The notes below the pieces were generated by a model, which was not told where the DNA came from, made no database searches, and saw nothing but the letters and a program-made list of their open reading frames with translations. A program made the translations under genes and the position numbers. Of a stretch of DNA of 64,000 nt, positions 25,875 to 34,704 are shown one piece after another (positions within the stretch are counted from its first letter, which is position 1; each line of letters begins with the position of its first letter). This stretch comes from Microbacterium immunditiarum (lineage in GTDB: Bacteria > Actinomycetota > Actinomycetes > Actinomycetales > Microbacteriaceae): the NCBI RefSeq assembly GCF_013409785.1, contig NZ_JACCBV010000001.1, positions 992,001-1,056,000 on the forward strand, read 5' to 3'.

Positions 25875-27503
25875 CTACTCGAAGACCTCGACGAACCGCT
25901 CGTGCCATCCCGTCGCGCCGTCGGGCGCGGGCGGCGCGTGCTCCGACGTCTGCACTTCGCCCGTCGTGCTGATCGCTCGGCAGCGGATGACGTGCCCGCC
26001 GATGTCGGCCGTCCAGGGGAGACTCCACTGCACCCACGTGTCGTCCGAGATCGCGGGCGCGAGGGTCGCCTGCTCCCACGGGCCCTCGTCGATCTGCACC
26101 TCGACCCCCGCGACGCCGACGTGCTGCTGCCACGCGACGCCCGCGATGACGGTGTCGCCGGCCTTGAGACCCTGGCCCCGAGGCGGCACGTCGATCCGGG
26201 ACTGCAGCTTGATGGGGCCGCGCTCCGACCACCCGCGATCGGTCCAGTACGCCCGCTCGAGGTCGAAGCGCGTCACGGTGAGCTCGACGACCCACTTCGT
26301 CGCCGACACGTACCCGTACAGCCCCGGCACCACCATGCGCACGGGGAATCCGTGCTCGACCGGCAGCGGCTCACCGTTCATGCCGATGGCGAGGATCGCG
26401 TCGCGGTCGTCGGTGAGCGCCTCGAGCGGCGTGGACGCCGTGAACCCGTCGATCGACCGCGACAGCACCATGTCGGCGTCGGCATGCGGGCCCGCGCGCG
26501 ACAGCAGCTCGCGGATCGGGTATCCGAGCCACACGGCGTTGCCGATGAGCTCGCCGCCGACCTCGTTCGACACGCACGCGAGCGTCGTCGCGCTCTCGTG
26601 CATCGGGAGCTCGAGAAGGTCGCCCCACGTGAGCGTCAGCTCTCGGTCGACCATTCCGCGGATGCGGAGGCTCCAGTCGGCCGGATCCACCTGCGGCACG
26701 ATGAGCGCCGTGTCGATGCGGTAGAACCGGTCGTTCGGCGTGATGACGGGTGCGAGGCCCGGGATCCGGAGGTCCGCGCCAGGCGGGATCTCGGCCGGCA
26801 CCCCGGTGGGCGCGGGCAGCCGCAGCGCGTCGCGCACGGTCGTGACGACCCGCGTTCCCGTGCGGGCGAGGTTCGCCGCGACGAGCGCGAGCACTCCCGC
26901 CGCCGCGACGCCGCCGGTCCACGCGAAGAACCTGCGGCGCTCGACGCGGGAGTCGGTGGCGGATGCTGCGGGCGCGGGTGCGGGCGGAGCATCCGTCTCG
27001 TCTCCTGCCGCGCCCGCCGCCGCGACCGGTACGGTCGCCGCCACCGTCGCCGTCGCCGCGCCCCGGCCCAGCAGACCTACGAGCAGCCGGAGCGCGACGA
27101 CGCCGACGATGCCGGCCGCCGCCGACGGCACCCACGAGATCGGACCCGCGCCCGCGCGGGTCATCGACACGACAGCACCCGCGACGCCGCAGGCGCCGAT
27201 GACCACGAGGCCCCACGGCGGGAAGCGCGCCTCGAGCACGCCCGCCGCGGCGGCGACGATGAGCAGCACGATCGCGATGCCGGTGAGCAGTGCGACCTTG
27301 TCGCCCGTGCCGAAGAGGCTGATCGCCGCGTCCTTCGCCCACGGCGGGGCGAGGTCGATGAGCGCGCCGCCGATCACGGCGAACGGGCTCGACTCGGGTG
27401 CGATGAGCGCCGCTGCGAGCTCGCCCACACCCGCCGCGAGCACGGCGGATGCCGCACCCGCCGCCGCAGCGGCCAGCCACCGCCCACGCGGAGCCCTCGT
27501 CAC
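25875..27503 (-). CDS. Membrane-anchored sulfite-oxidase-like molybdoenzyme
   Basis: 542 residues. The first 150 residues form about four membrane spans (LAAAAAGAASAVLAAGVGEL, VALLTGIAIVLLIVAAAAGV, others). A linker with an RRRFFAWTGG twin-arginine-like stretch leads into a fifth hydrophobic segment. The molybdopterin-binding oxidoreductase domain (about 230-420) has the cofactor Cys in TTLACVSNEVGGELIGNAVW and the segment PVEHGFPVRMVVPGLYGYVSAT. A C-terminal Mo-co dimerisation domain (about 430-530) follows. It probably oxidises or reduces a small substrate outside the membrane. Actinobacterial relatives of this architecture are common but their substrates are not known. Confidence 0.9.
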   Translation of the reverse strand: MTRAPRGRWLAAAAAGAASAVLAAGVGELAAALIAPESSPFAVIGGALIDLAPPWAKDAAISLFGTGDKVALLTGIAIVLLIVAAAAGVLEARFPPWGLVVIGACGVAGAVVSMTRAGAGPISWVPSAAAGIVGVVALRLLVGLLGRGAATATVAATVPVAAAGAAGDETDAPPAPAPAASATDSRVERRRFFAWTGGVAAAGVLALVAANLARTGTRVVTTVRDALRLPAPTGVPAEIPPGADLRIPGLAPVITPNDRFYRIDTALIVPQVDPADWSLRIRGMVDRELTLTWGDLLELPMHESATTLACVSNEVGGELIGNAVWLGYPIRELLSRAGPHADADMVLSRSIDGFTASTPLEALTDDRDAILAIGMNGEPLPVEHGFPVRMVVPGLYGYVSATKWVVELTVTRFDLERAYWTDRGWSERGPIKLQSRIDVPPRGQGLKAGDTVIAGVAWQQHVGVAGVEVQIDEGPWEQATLAPAISDDTWVQWSLPWTADIGGHVIRCRAISTTGEVQTSEHAPPAPDGATGWHERFVEVFE

Positions 27504-27613
27504 GAGACAGAGCCTAAGCCTGGATCACCCCGGGCGGACCGGCCTCACGGGGAAGGTTCGGGGAAGCCGCGTGGCCGAACCTCGGAGCGTCCCGACAAGG
27601 AAGGAACACAGGA

Positions 27614-27684
27614 ATGGACGAGTTCGACGTGGTCGTCGTCGGCGGCCCGGCGCCTTCGCACTCATCGTGATCCTGGTCGGCTGA
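27614..27684 (+). pseudogene. Gene scar: FAD/NAD enzyme N-terminus joined to a foreign C-terminus
   Basis: A good ribosome site (AAGGAA, then AGGA) precedes ATG 27614, which opens MDEFDVVVVGGPAPS, the start of a dinucleotide-binding enzyme (normally DVVVVGGGPAG). It breaks off after 18 codons (stop 27668-27670). Immediately after, in another frame, comes AFALIVILVG and a stop (27682-27684), resembling the last residues of a membrane protein. The simplest reading is a deletion that fused the beginning of one gene to the end of another. No functional product is expected. Confidence 0.5.
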
Positions 27685-27754
27685 TGCGCGGAGGCGTGCG
27701 CGGGCATCCGTCAAGGGAAACAACCGCGCAACACGCTCGGATTAGGCTCTATGC

Positions 27755-29536
27755 GTGGGTGATCTCTTCGACGGATACGGCTCGACTCTCGCGCCGCGCA
27801 AGACGGCGGCCGGGCTGCCTCCGTTCGACGAGATGTTCGGCGAGCCGGCCCATTCCGGCGCGCCCGCGCCGACCCGCGACGCGTACCGCGAGCTCTACCA
27901 GACGCTCGCCCAGATGACGCAGGAAGAGCTGCGCGGGCGCACCGATTCCCTCGCCAGTTCGTACCTCGCGCAGGGCGTGACGTTCGACTTCGCGGGCGAG
28001 GAGCGGCCGTTCCCGCTCGACGCGGTGCCGCGCATCATCACGTTCGACGAGTGGTCCCGTGTCGAGGCCGGGGTGCAGCAGCGCGTCCGCGCGCTCGAGG
28101 CGTTCCTCGACGACGCGTACGGCCACCAGCACTGCGTGCGCGACGGCGTACTCCCCGCACGGCTCATCGCGTCGTCGCAGTACTTCTACCGTCAGGCGGC
28201 CGGCATCCGCAGCGCGAACGGCGTGCGCATCCAGGTCGCCGGCATCGACCTCATCCGCGACGAGCACGGCGAGCTGCGCGTGCTCGAAGACAACGTGCGC
28301 GTGCCGTCGGGCGTGAGCTACGTCATCTCGAACCGGCGTGTCATGGCCCAGACGCTTCCCGAGCTGTTCGTGTCGATGCGCGTGCGTCCGGTCGGCGAGT
28401 ACCCCAACCGGCTGCTGGCGGCGCTGCGTGCGTCGGCACCCGCGGGCATCGAGGACCCGAACGTCGTCGTGCTGACGCCGGGCGTCTACAACTCCGCGTA
28501 CTACGAGCACACGCTGCTGGCGCGACTGATGGGTGTGGAGCTCGTCGAGGGGCGCGACCTGCTGTGCGTCGGCGGCAAGGTCTTCATGCGCACGACGCGC
28601 GGTCCGAAGCGCGTGGATGTCATCTACCGCCGGGTCGACGACGACTTCCTCGATCCGCTGCAGTTCCGCGCCGACTCGATGCTCGGGGCGCCGGGCCTCA
28701 TGCTCGCCGCGCGCCTGGGCAACGTCACGATCGCGAACGCGGTGGGCAACGGCGTCGCCGACGACAAGCTCGTCTACACGTACGTCCCCGATCTCATCCG
28801 CTACTACCTCGCCGAGGAGCCCATCCTCAAGAACGTCGACACATGGCGGCTCGAGGAGCCCGAAGCGCTCGAGGAGGTGCTCGACCGCCTCGACGAGCTC
28901 GTGGTGAAGCCGGTCGACGGCTCGGGCGGCAAGGGGCTCGTCGTCGGACCGGATGCCTCGCCCGCCGAGCTCGCGAAGCTCAAGGAGCGCCTCGTCGACG
29001 ACCCCCGCGGCTGGATCGCGCAGCCGGTCGTGATGCTCTCGACGATCCCGACGCTTGTGGAGGACGGCATGCGCCCGCGCCACGCCGACCTGCGGCCCTT
29101 CGCGGTGAACGACGGCGACGAGGTGTGGGTGCTGCCCGGAGGGCTCACCCGCGTCGCGCTGCCCGAAGGCCAGCTCGTCGTCAACTCGAGCCAGGGCGGC
29201 GGATCGAAGGACACGTGGGTCATCGGCGGCTCTGCCCCCGCGCGTCGCGAGTACGGGCACAGCCCGCACAGCGGCCCGGCCGAGATCGTCGCCGACCAGG
29301 CCGCGCCGACCACGCCGATCGCGATCGTCTACGACGGGCAGCCTGAGCCGGCGCACTCGCCACACGACCGCCCGCGCTCGCGCCTCGAGCAGCAGGAACA
29401 GCAGCAGCAGGTGCGTGCTGTCGCTGACCCCACCGCCGCCGAAATCGCACGAATGACCACGGATGCCGGCATCCGATCGTCATCCGCGCAATCTGGGCAG
29501 GGTCGCGAGGGCGCTGAGGGGAGCGATCGATGCTGA
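27755..29536 (+). CDS. Circularly permuted ATP-grasp type 2 protein
   Basis: 593 residues of the COG2308-type circularly permuted ATP-grasp family. Features include the N-terminal LFDGYGSTLAPRKTAAGLPPFDEMF, the ADFDFYRQ-like RLIASSQYFYRQAAGI, VLEDNVRVPSGVSYVISNRR, and the nucleotide-binding KPVDGSGGKGLVVG. The last 60 residues are low-complexity (Gln-rich). It is always found with alpha-E and transglutaminase-like partners, as here. A peptide-ligase or protein-modification role has been proposed for the trio but is unproven. GTG 27755 lies 6 bases after a TAGGCT -10 box (27743-27748): leaderless start likely. Confidence 0.92.
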   Translation: MGDLFDGYGSTLAPRKTAAGLPPFDEMFGEPAHSGAPAPTRDAYRELYQTLAQMTQEELRGRTDSLASSYLAQGVTFDFAGEERPFPLDAVPRIITFDEWSRVEAGVQQRVRALEAFLDDAYGHQHCVRDGVLPARLIASSQYFYRQAAGIRSANGVRIQVAGIDLIRDEHGELRVLEDNVRVPSGVSYVISNRRVMAQTLPELFVSMRVRPVGEYPNRLLAALRASAPAGIEDPNVVVLTPGVYNSAYYEHTLLARLMGVELVEGRDLLCVGGKVFMRTTRGPKRVDVIYRRVDDDFLDPLQFRADSMLGAPGLMLAARLGNVTIANAVGNGVADDKLVYTYVPDLIRYYLAEEPILKNVDTWRLEEPEALEEVLDRLDELVVKPVDGSGGKGLVVGPDASPAELAKLKERLVDDPRGWIAQPVVMLSTIPTLVEDGMRPRHADLRPFAVNDGDEVWVLPGGLTRVALPEGQLVVNSSQGGGSKDTWVIGGSAPARREYGHSPHSGPAEIVADQAAPTTPIAIVYDGQPEPAHSPHDRPRSRLEQQEQQQQVRAVADPTAAEIARMTTDAGIRSSSAQSGQGREGAEGSDRC

Positions 29537-30462
29537 GCCGCATCGCCGAGTCCCTGTTCTGGATCGGGCGCTACATCGAGCGCTCCGACGGCACCGCGCG
29601 CATCCTCGACGTGCACCTGCAGCTGCTGCTCGAGGACCCGTGGATCGACGAAGACACCGCGTGCCGCTCGCTCCTCAGCGTCATGGGCTCCGCCCCTCCG
29701 GCGAACGTCGACCACGTGCGCCGGGACGACGTGCTGCAGCGCCTCGCCGTCGACCGCATGAACCCGTCGAGCATCGCGTACGCGCTCACCGCCGCGCGCG
29801 AGAACGCCCGCCGCGCTCGCGAGATCGTGTCGACGGAGCTGTGGGAGACGCTCAACACGACGAACTCACGGATGCCCCGCCGCCTCCAGTCCGACAAGGT
29901 GCACGAGTTCTTCGGGTGGGTGCGCGAGCGCGCGGCGCTCGCCGTGGGCGTCGTCGACTCGTCGACGAGTCGCGACGAGGCGTGGCAGTTCTTCACGTTG
30001 GGTCGCAGCATCGAGCGGGCGGATATGACGGCGCGGATGCTGGCGACGAGGTCGCTGACCGAGGCATCCGGGCCGTCGTGGACGACGATCCTGCGGTCGT
30101 GCGGTGCTTACGAGGCGTATCTGCGCACGTATCGGGGCATGCCGAGCGCGCGCAACGCGGCGGAGTTCCTCCTGCTGGACCGGCTCTTCCCGCGGTCGAT
30201 CATCTACTCGATCCAGCGGGCCGAGGAGTGCATGAGCGCGATCGACCCGCGCGCCGACCGCGTGGGCCACTCGAACACGGTGCTGCGGGCGCTCGGGCAG
30301 ATCCGCAACGACCTCGAGTACCGGCCGATCAGCGAGATCCTGAGCGAGCTGCCGCAGCACATGCAGCGCGTGCAGAAGGTGACGCGCGAGGCATCCGAGG
30401 CGATCCGTCAGCGGTTCTTCCCGACGCACGCCGAGCCGAGCTGGATCGGAGAGATCTCATGA
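29530..30462 (+). CDS. Alpha-E domain protein
   Basis: 310 residues, nearly all helical, opening with the family hallmark MLSRIAESLFWIGRYIERSDGTARILDV. A second conserved stretch is FFTLGRSIERADMTARML. Pattern repeats of ER(A/S)D..AR suggest a bundle with paired Arg/Asp contacts. Biochemical role unknown; it is the obligatory partner of the ATP-grasp protein. The ATG lies inside the previous gene, 7 bases of overlap, and its own stop overlaps the transglutaminase start. Confidence 0.92.
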   Translation: MLSRIAESLFWIGRYIERSDGTARILDVHLQLLLEDPWIDEDTACRSLLSVMGSAPPANVDHVRRDDVLQRLAVDRMNPSSIAYALTAARENARRAREIVSTELWETLNTTNSRMPRRLQSDKVHEFFGWVRERAALAVGVVDSSTSRDEAWQFFTLGRSIERADMTARMLATRSLTEASGPSWTTILRSCGAYEAYLRTYRGMPSARNAAEFLLLDRLFPRSIIYSIQRAEECMSAIDPRADRVGHSNTVLRALGQIRNDLEYRPISEILSELPQHMQRVQKVTREASEAIRQRFFPTHAEPSWIGEIS

Positions 30463-31304
30463 AGCGCCTCCGCATCGAGCACCAGACCGGCTTCAGCTAC
30501 CAGGGCGACGTCTCCGCGTCGTACAACGAGGCGCGGATGCTGCCCGGTTCGACCGACAGCCAGTTCGTGCTGAGCTCGGCGCTCGAGATCGAGCCGTCGA
30601 CGTCGGTTAACCAGTACGTCGACTATTTCGGCACGCGCGTCGCGTCGTTCGACGTGCTGTCTGCGCACTCGTCGCTCACGATCACGGCGCGCTCGCTCGT
30701 CGAGGTCCGCCCGCGCCCCATCGAACATGTCGAGCTGACGTGGGACGACCTCTTCGAGGCGTCGTCGCGCTCGATGGAGACCGTCGAGCAGCTCACGCAG
30801 ACGAATCGCACGAAGCCGCACGAGGAGGTCGCCGTGCTCGCGCGCTCGATCGCCGCCGAGCACCACCACCCGGGTCGTGCCGCGCATGCGATCGCGGTCG
30901 CCGTCGGCGACGCCGTCGAGTACATGCACGGCATCACGGGCGTGCACTCCACGGCGCGCGATGCGTGGGAGGCCCGCAAGGGAGTGTGTCAGGACATCGC
31001 GCACATCACGATCGGCGCGCTGCGAGAGGTCGGCATCCCGGCCCGGTACGTCTCGGGCTACCTGCACCCGCGCCCGAACGCCGAGGTCGGGGTCGCGGTC
31101 AGCGGCGAGTCGCACGCGTGGGTCGAGTGGTTCGCGGGTGAGTGGCAGGGCTTCGATCCCACGAACAACATCGAGATCGGCGACCGGCACGTGCTCATCG
31201 GGCGCGGGCGCGACTACAACGATGTGCCGCCGCTGCGGGGCGTTTACGCGGGACCGTTCAAGTCGCACCTGCACGTGAAGGTGACGATCACCCGCGAGGC
31301 GTGA
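30459..31304 (+). CDS. Transglutaminase-like cysteine protease family protein
   Basis: 281 residues. The N-terminal beta-rich bacterial transglutaminase-like domain begins MKRLRIEHQTGFSYQGDVSASYNEARM. The core has a Cys-His-Asp triad: Cys in ARKGVCQDIAHITIGALRE, His in SGESHAWVEWFAG and Asp in FDPTNNIEIGDRHV. Members cleave or transfer amide bonds. As third gene of the ATP-grasp/alpha-E trio it may remove or trim what the ligase adds. ATG 30459 overlaps the preceding stop (ATGA). Confidence 0.92.
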   Translation: MKRLRIEHQTGFSYQGDVSASYNEARMLPGSTDSQFVLSSALEIEPSTSVNQYVDYFGTRVASFDVLSAHSSLTITARSLVEVRPRPIEHVELTWDDLFEASSRSMETVEQLTQTNRTKPHEEVAVLARSIAAEHHHPGRAAHAIAVAVGDAVEYMHGITGVHSTARDAWEARKGVCQDIAHITIGALREVGIPARYVSGYLHPRPNAEVGVAVSGESHAWVEWFAGEWQGFDPTNNIEIGDRHVLIGRGRDYNDVPPLRGVYAGPFKSHLHVKVTITREA

Positions 31305-31355
31305 GCCGGCTCTGCCCGCCTGGCCGCGCCACTTGGGGGCTGCCCCGTCTGAGCG

Positions 31356-31511
31356 TCAGGCGGGTGGCGAGTCCGGATCGAGGGTCTTGAGCGTGTCCTC
31401 CTCGACCGGGTTGTCGGCGTCGAGCTGCTCCTCGGTCGTCTCGTCGCCGCCCTTCGGGGCGTCTTGATCGATCGGCTCGTCTTCCGCGCGTCGCTCGCGT
31501 TCGTCGTCCAT
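31356..31511 (-). CDS. Small acidic protein, 51 aa
   Basis: A short frame from ATG 31511 to the stop at 31356-31358. The product is strongly acidic and hydrophilic (about 19 Asp/Glu), has no hydrophobic core and ends EEDTLKTLDPDSPPA, so it is probably disordered. Codons are G/C3-rich. It is convergent with the transglutaminase gene, 51 bases away. Function unknown; no family is recognised with confidence. Confidence 0.65.
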   Translation of the reverse strand: MDDERERRAEDEPIDQDAPKGGDETTEEQLDADNPVEEDTLKTLDPDSPPA

Positions 31512-31599
31512 GAGGCCACGGTAGGCGCTTGGCTCGGGGAGAGGACGGGGCTTGACGCCGTGGCGCGCCGGTGCCGCGAGAGCGGCCGGATCGGGTGCC

Positions 31600-33081
31600 T
31601 CAGAATCGCGGCGGGACGCTCCTCAGCGTCTCGCGCGCGACGACCTCACCAGCGGCCGTGAGCGTCGCCCTCTCGCCGCGGGCGAGTTCGAGCACCTGCG
31701 CGCCGTCGATGAACAGCAACGCCCCCTCGTCATCGCCCGCGAGCTCCCACACCGAATCGCCGACGACCCGGCGGTACCCCACCGCACGCGCGGCGGCACC
31801 GTGGTCCAGCCGCGTGGGCGCGAGCGCCGCGACGCGCACACCACCGTCGGGCAGCGGAAGAATCCCGAACCACCGCTCCACTGCGTCGAGGAACCACAGC
31901 AGCGCGGGCGAGTATGCCTGGGTGTATCCGGCCTCGCCCGACCACGGGTCGAGCGTCTGCGGAAAGCGGTCGGCGACCGCCAGCGCCGCCAGCACGCCCT
32001 GCGACGCCAGCGCGAGCTCACCCGCGCGACGGTGGTGCTCGAATGCCGCGGGAGCCCGCAGCTGCGCGAGGAAGTTCGCCGGACCGCCCCACGAGTTCCG
32101 CGTGAAGTCGTGGTCGAACCGAGGGTCGTCCATCGCGAGGGACGTGAAGCCGTGCGGCGACAGGAAGCGTCGCGTGTCGAACAGGTGCTTGCGGAGCATC
32201 CGGTCGAAGAAGTCGTCGTCGCCCACGTCGCACGCAAGGACGCGCAACAGGACATCGGATGCCACGCGCACGAGCTCGCCGTTGCGATCGCGGTCGTAGA
32301 ACATCTCGTCGTCGGCGTGCCAGCACTGCTCCCACAGCGCGGCGAGCGTGGACTCGGCACGCGCCCGCCAGGGCGAGGGATCGTGCCCGAGCTCTTCCGC
32401 GATCAGCGCGAGGTACGCGCGCTGGCACGCGACGTTCGCGGTGAGGTCCGGCGCCACGTACGGCACGAGCGGGGCGTCGGGGTCCCACAGCGACGCCTCG
32501 CCGCGGAAGCAGCGATCGGGCGCGAACCAGAACCGCGGCGAGGCGTCGTGCCCGGTGTCGAACGTGCAGAACGCCTCGACCCCACCCGTCCCACGCGTGT
32601 CGCGGTACGTCGCGAGCCACGCGTCCATGCGGCTCATGGCCGCGTACATCGTCTCGAGGTACTCCCGGTCGGCGCGGCCCGAGAGCAGGTAGTGGTTCCA
32701 CACGCTCCGGGCGAGCGGCGTGACGATCTGGATCTGACTGAAGCCGGGACCCTCGTCGATCACCTTGTAGGGGATGAGCCCGTCCTCACGCTGCTCCGCA
32801 GCGAACCGCAGGTGGGTCGCGCGCACGACCTCGGGGGCGAAGCGGCCGAGCACGTCGGTGCTGATCGTGCCCGTGCTCTCGATCCACGCGCCGTCGTACG
32901 CACCGCCCTCGATGAGGATCGGATCGGAGCCCGGGTCGCCGACGGGCCGGATGCAGGACGCGAGCTCTGCCGTCGCCTGACGCCAGCGCACCTCGAGCGG
33001 CCCGCCCTCCGCGACGAACGCGACGCCGAACGCCGGTTCCGCCGAGCGCAGGCGCGAGAGGACGTCATCGAACCGGGCCAC
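31600..33081 (-). CDS. (alpha/alpha)6-barrel glycoside hydrolase, MGH1/GH63-like
   Basis: 493 residues. The helical toroid pattern of GH63/GH37-type enzymes is seen in VVRATHLRFAAEQREDGLIPYKV, YLETMYAAMSRMDAWLATYR and ASDVLLRVLACDVGDDDFFDRMLRKHLFDTRRFLSPHG. A likely catalytic acid lies in the segment DDPRFDHDFTRNSWGGPANF, and the C-terminus is a small beta domain. No signal peptide is seen, so it should act on imported oligosaccharides. It lies downstream of the solute-binding protein gene across a hairpin and is probably part of that regulon. The exact sugar specificity is not readable. Confidence 0.8.
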   Translation of the reverse strand: MARFDDVLSRLRSAEPAFGVAFVAEGGPLEVRWRQATAELASCIRPVGDPGSDPILIEGGAYDGAWIESTGTISTDVLGRFAPEVVRATHLRFAAEQREDGLIPYKVIDEGPGFSQIQIVTPLARSVWNHYLLSGRADREYLETMYAAMSRMDAWLATYRDTRGTGGVEAFCTFDTGHDASPRFWFAPDRCFRGEASLWDPDAPLVPYVAPDLTANVACQRAYLALIAEELGHDPSPWRARAESTLAALWEQCWHADDEMFYDRDRNGELVRVASDVLLRVLACDVGDDDFFDRMLRKHLFDTRRFLSPHGFTSLAMDDPRFDHDFTRNSWGGPANFLAQLRAPAAFEHHRRAGELALASQGVLAALAVADRFPQTLDPWSGEAGYTQAYSPALLWFLDAVERWFGILPLPDGGVRVAALAPTRLDHGAAARAVGYRRVVGDSVWELAGDDEGALLFIDGAQVLELARGERATLTAAGEVVARETLRSVPPRF

Positions 33082-33116
33082 AGTGCATTCTCTCCTCGAA
33101 CGGCTCTCGAACGGGA

Positions 33117-33150
33117 GCGCGGGCGGTCCCGATCACGGAACCGCCCGCGC
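33117..33150 (-). terminator. Hairpin between solute-binding and hydrolase genes
   Basis: Eleven-base arms GCGCGGGCGGT and ACCGCCCGCGC with a 12-base spacer, just after the minus-strand solute-binding gene. It probably works as a partial terminator or 3' stabiliser, reducing transcription of the downstream glycosidase relative to the binding protein. Confidence 0.6.
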
Positions 33151-33171
33151 CCACCGGGGGTCTGATCGCGC

Positions 33172-34521
33172 TCAGCGCGCGGCCTCGATGTCGGCCGTGA
33201 GGGCCTCCACCCACTTCTCGCCGGCCTCCTGAGCCGACATGCGCCCGAAGAGCACCTCGGCCTCGTAGGTCTGCGTGTACGAGTTCATGTTGGCGCCGCC
33301 GTTCGGCTGAGGCGGCGCGACCTCGCCCGACTCGAGCGTCTTGGCGACGTACTCCGCGGCGACCGCGGCGTTGCCCTCGAGCAGCGGGATCACGGCGTCG
33401 GCCGTGTCCTGACGGAACGGCACGCCACGCGTGTCCTTGATGAGGTCGGCGGCGTTCGGGCTCAGGAACCAGTCCATCAGCAGCGCGGAGGCCTCAGGGT
33501 GCTCGGTCGCGGCGTTGACCGACCAGAACGCCGACGGCAGCAGGGCCACGCCCGTCTTGTCGGTGTTCGTCGGCGGCAGCAGCACCTGCGTGGCGCCGTC
33601 AAGGCCGTAGGGGCCGTTCACGAGGTTCGAGTAGCCGAACGTGATGCCCGCCTGGCCGAGCGCGTAGGGCTGCTGGTCGCTCGGGAGGTTCCAGTTCGTC
33701 GAGATGACAGACGGGTCGGGCAGGCCGCCGCCGTCGAGCATCTCCTGCTCGATCTCGTAGAAGCTGGCGATGACCTCGGCGTCGACCGCGACGTTTCCGT
33801 CCCAGTCGTACATGCCGAACTCGGTCTCCTGACCGGCGTACGTGCCGATGATGTCCTGCACGCGCAGATCGATGCCCATGATGGGGGCGCCGCTGTCGGT
33901 CGTCAGACCCGCCGAGCCGATGGCGTTCGCGGCCTCGACGAGGTCATCCCACGTCCAGTCGTCGCCGGGCACCTCGACGCCGGCCTGCTCGAAGATCTCG
34001 GTGTTGATGAACGCGGCGGTCGCGTTGCCACCCGTGGGCAGGCCGTAGAGCTTCTCGTCGACGATCGCGTTCGTGACAGAGAAGTCGGGGTACAGGTCGG
34101 AGTTCGCGAGCTCGGAGATCTGATCGCCCGCGTCGAGCTGCAGCAGCAGGCCGTTCGCGCCGTACTCCTGCGGCTTGGCGCCGCCGAGGGCGAAGACGTC
34201 GGGAGCGGTGGTCGCGCCGCCGCCGAAGTCGGTCGCGAGGCGGTTGAAGAGATCATCGGGCGAGCCGTACGAGTTGCCCGTGACCGAGATCTTGGGGTAC
34301 TCCTCCTCGAAGGCGTCGATCACCTCCTGGAAGAGCGCCTGGCGCTCCTCGTTTCCCCACCAGGCGATCTCGAGCTCGATCTCTTCGGCGTTGGGGTCCC
34401 ATGCCTCGCCGGCCGGTTCTTCGGGGGCGGTGCCACCGGCGCATCCGGTGAGGGCCAGCGCCCCGACGAGGACGGCGCCGAGCGTCGCCTTCCCCGCGAT
34501 GGAACGTGCTGAACGCGTCAT
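33172..34521 (-). CDS. Sugar ABC importer solute-binding lipoprotein (family 1, CUT1)
   Basis: 449 residues with a lipoprotein signal ending LTGC (Cys near residue 22). The mature protein opens IELEIAWWGNEERQALFQEV, the typical N-terminus of family 1 sugar-binding proteins. The hinge and ligand-site features include DVFALGGAKPQEYGANGLLL and YGLPTGGNATAAFINTEIFEQAG. It is transcribed away from LacI regulator and permease genes, which lie across 34.7-37.7 kb. A LacI-type operator (34618-34633) lies 97 bases before the start. Confidence 0.93.
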   Translation of the reverse strand: MTRSARSIAGKATLGAVLVGALALTGCAGGTAPEEPAGEAWDPNAEEIELEIAWWGNEERQALFQEVIDAFEEEYPKISVTGNSYGSPDDLFNRLATDFGGGATTAPDVFALGGAKPQEYGANGLLLQLDAGDQISELANSDLYPDFSVTNAIVDEKLYGLPTGGNATAAFINTEIFEQAGVEVPGDDWTWDDLVEAANAIGSAGLTTDSGAPIMGIDLRVQDIIGTYAGQETEFGMYDWDGNVAVDAEVIASFYEIEQEMLDGGGLPDPSVISTNWNLPSDQQPYALGQAGITFGYSNLVNGPYGLDGATQVLLPPTNTDKTGVALLPSAFWSVNAATEHPEASALLMDWFLSPNAADLIKDTRGVPFRQDTADAVIPLLEGNAAVAAEYVAKTLESGEVAPPQPNGGANMNSYTQTYEAEVLFGRMSAQEAGEKWVEALTADIEAAR

Positions 34522-34617
34522 TGCGACTCTTCTCGTGAGTTGTGCGGACCACCGGCGTCGGCGCCCCGCTGTGATTGCGGATCGGTTGCACGGATTCACG
34601 GATCGTCAGGCTCGATT

Positions 34618-34633
34618 TCGTGAAACCGCTATC
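34618..34633 (-). promoter_or_regulatory. LacI-type operator before solute-binding gene
   Basis: TCGTGAAACCGCTATC, followed by AC, gives the imperfect palindrome GTGAAACCGCTATCAC. The same 16 bases occur in reverse orientation at 35831-35846 before the permease operon. Two matching sites bracketing a lacI gene indicate its operators. Confidence 0.7.
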
Positions 34634-34704
34634 ACGGAACAGTATGCACCGTGGCGGGGTGATGTCAATCGGTCGGGAGTGGATTTGTCATCGCCCGCGA
34701 CAAT

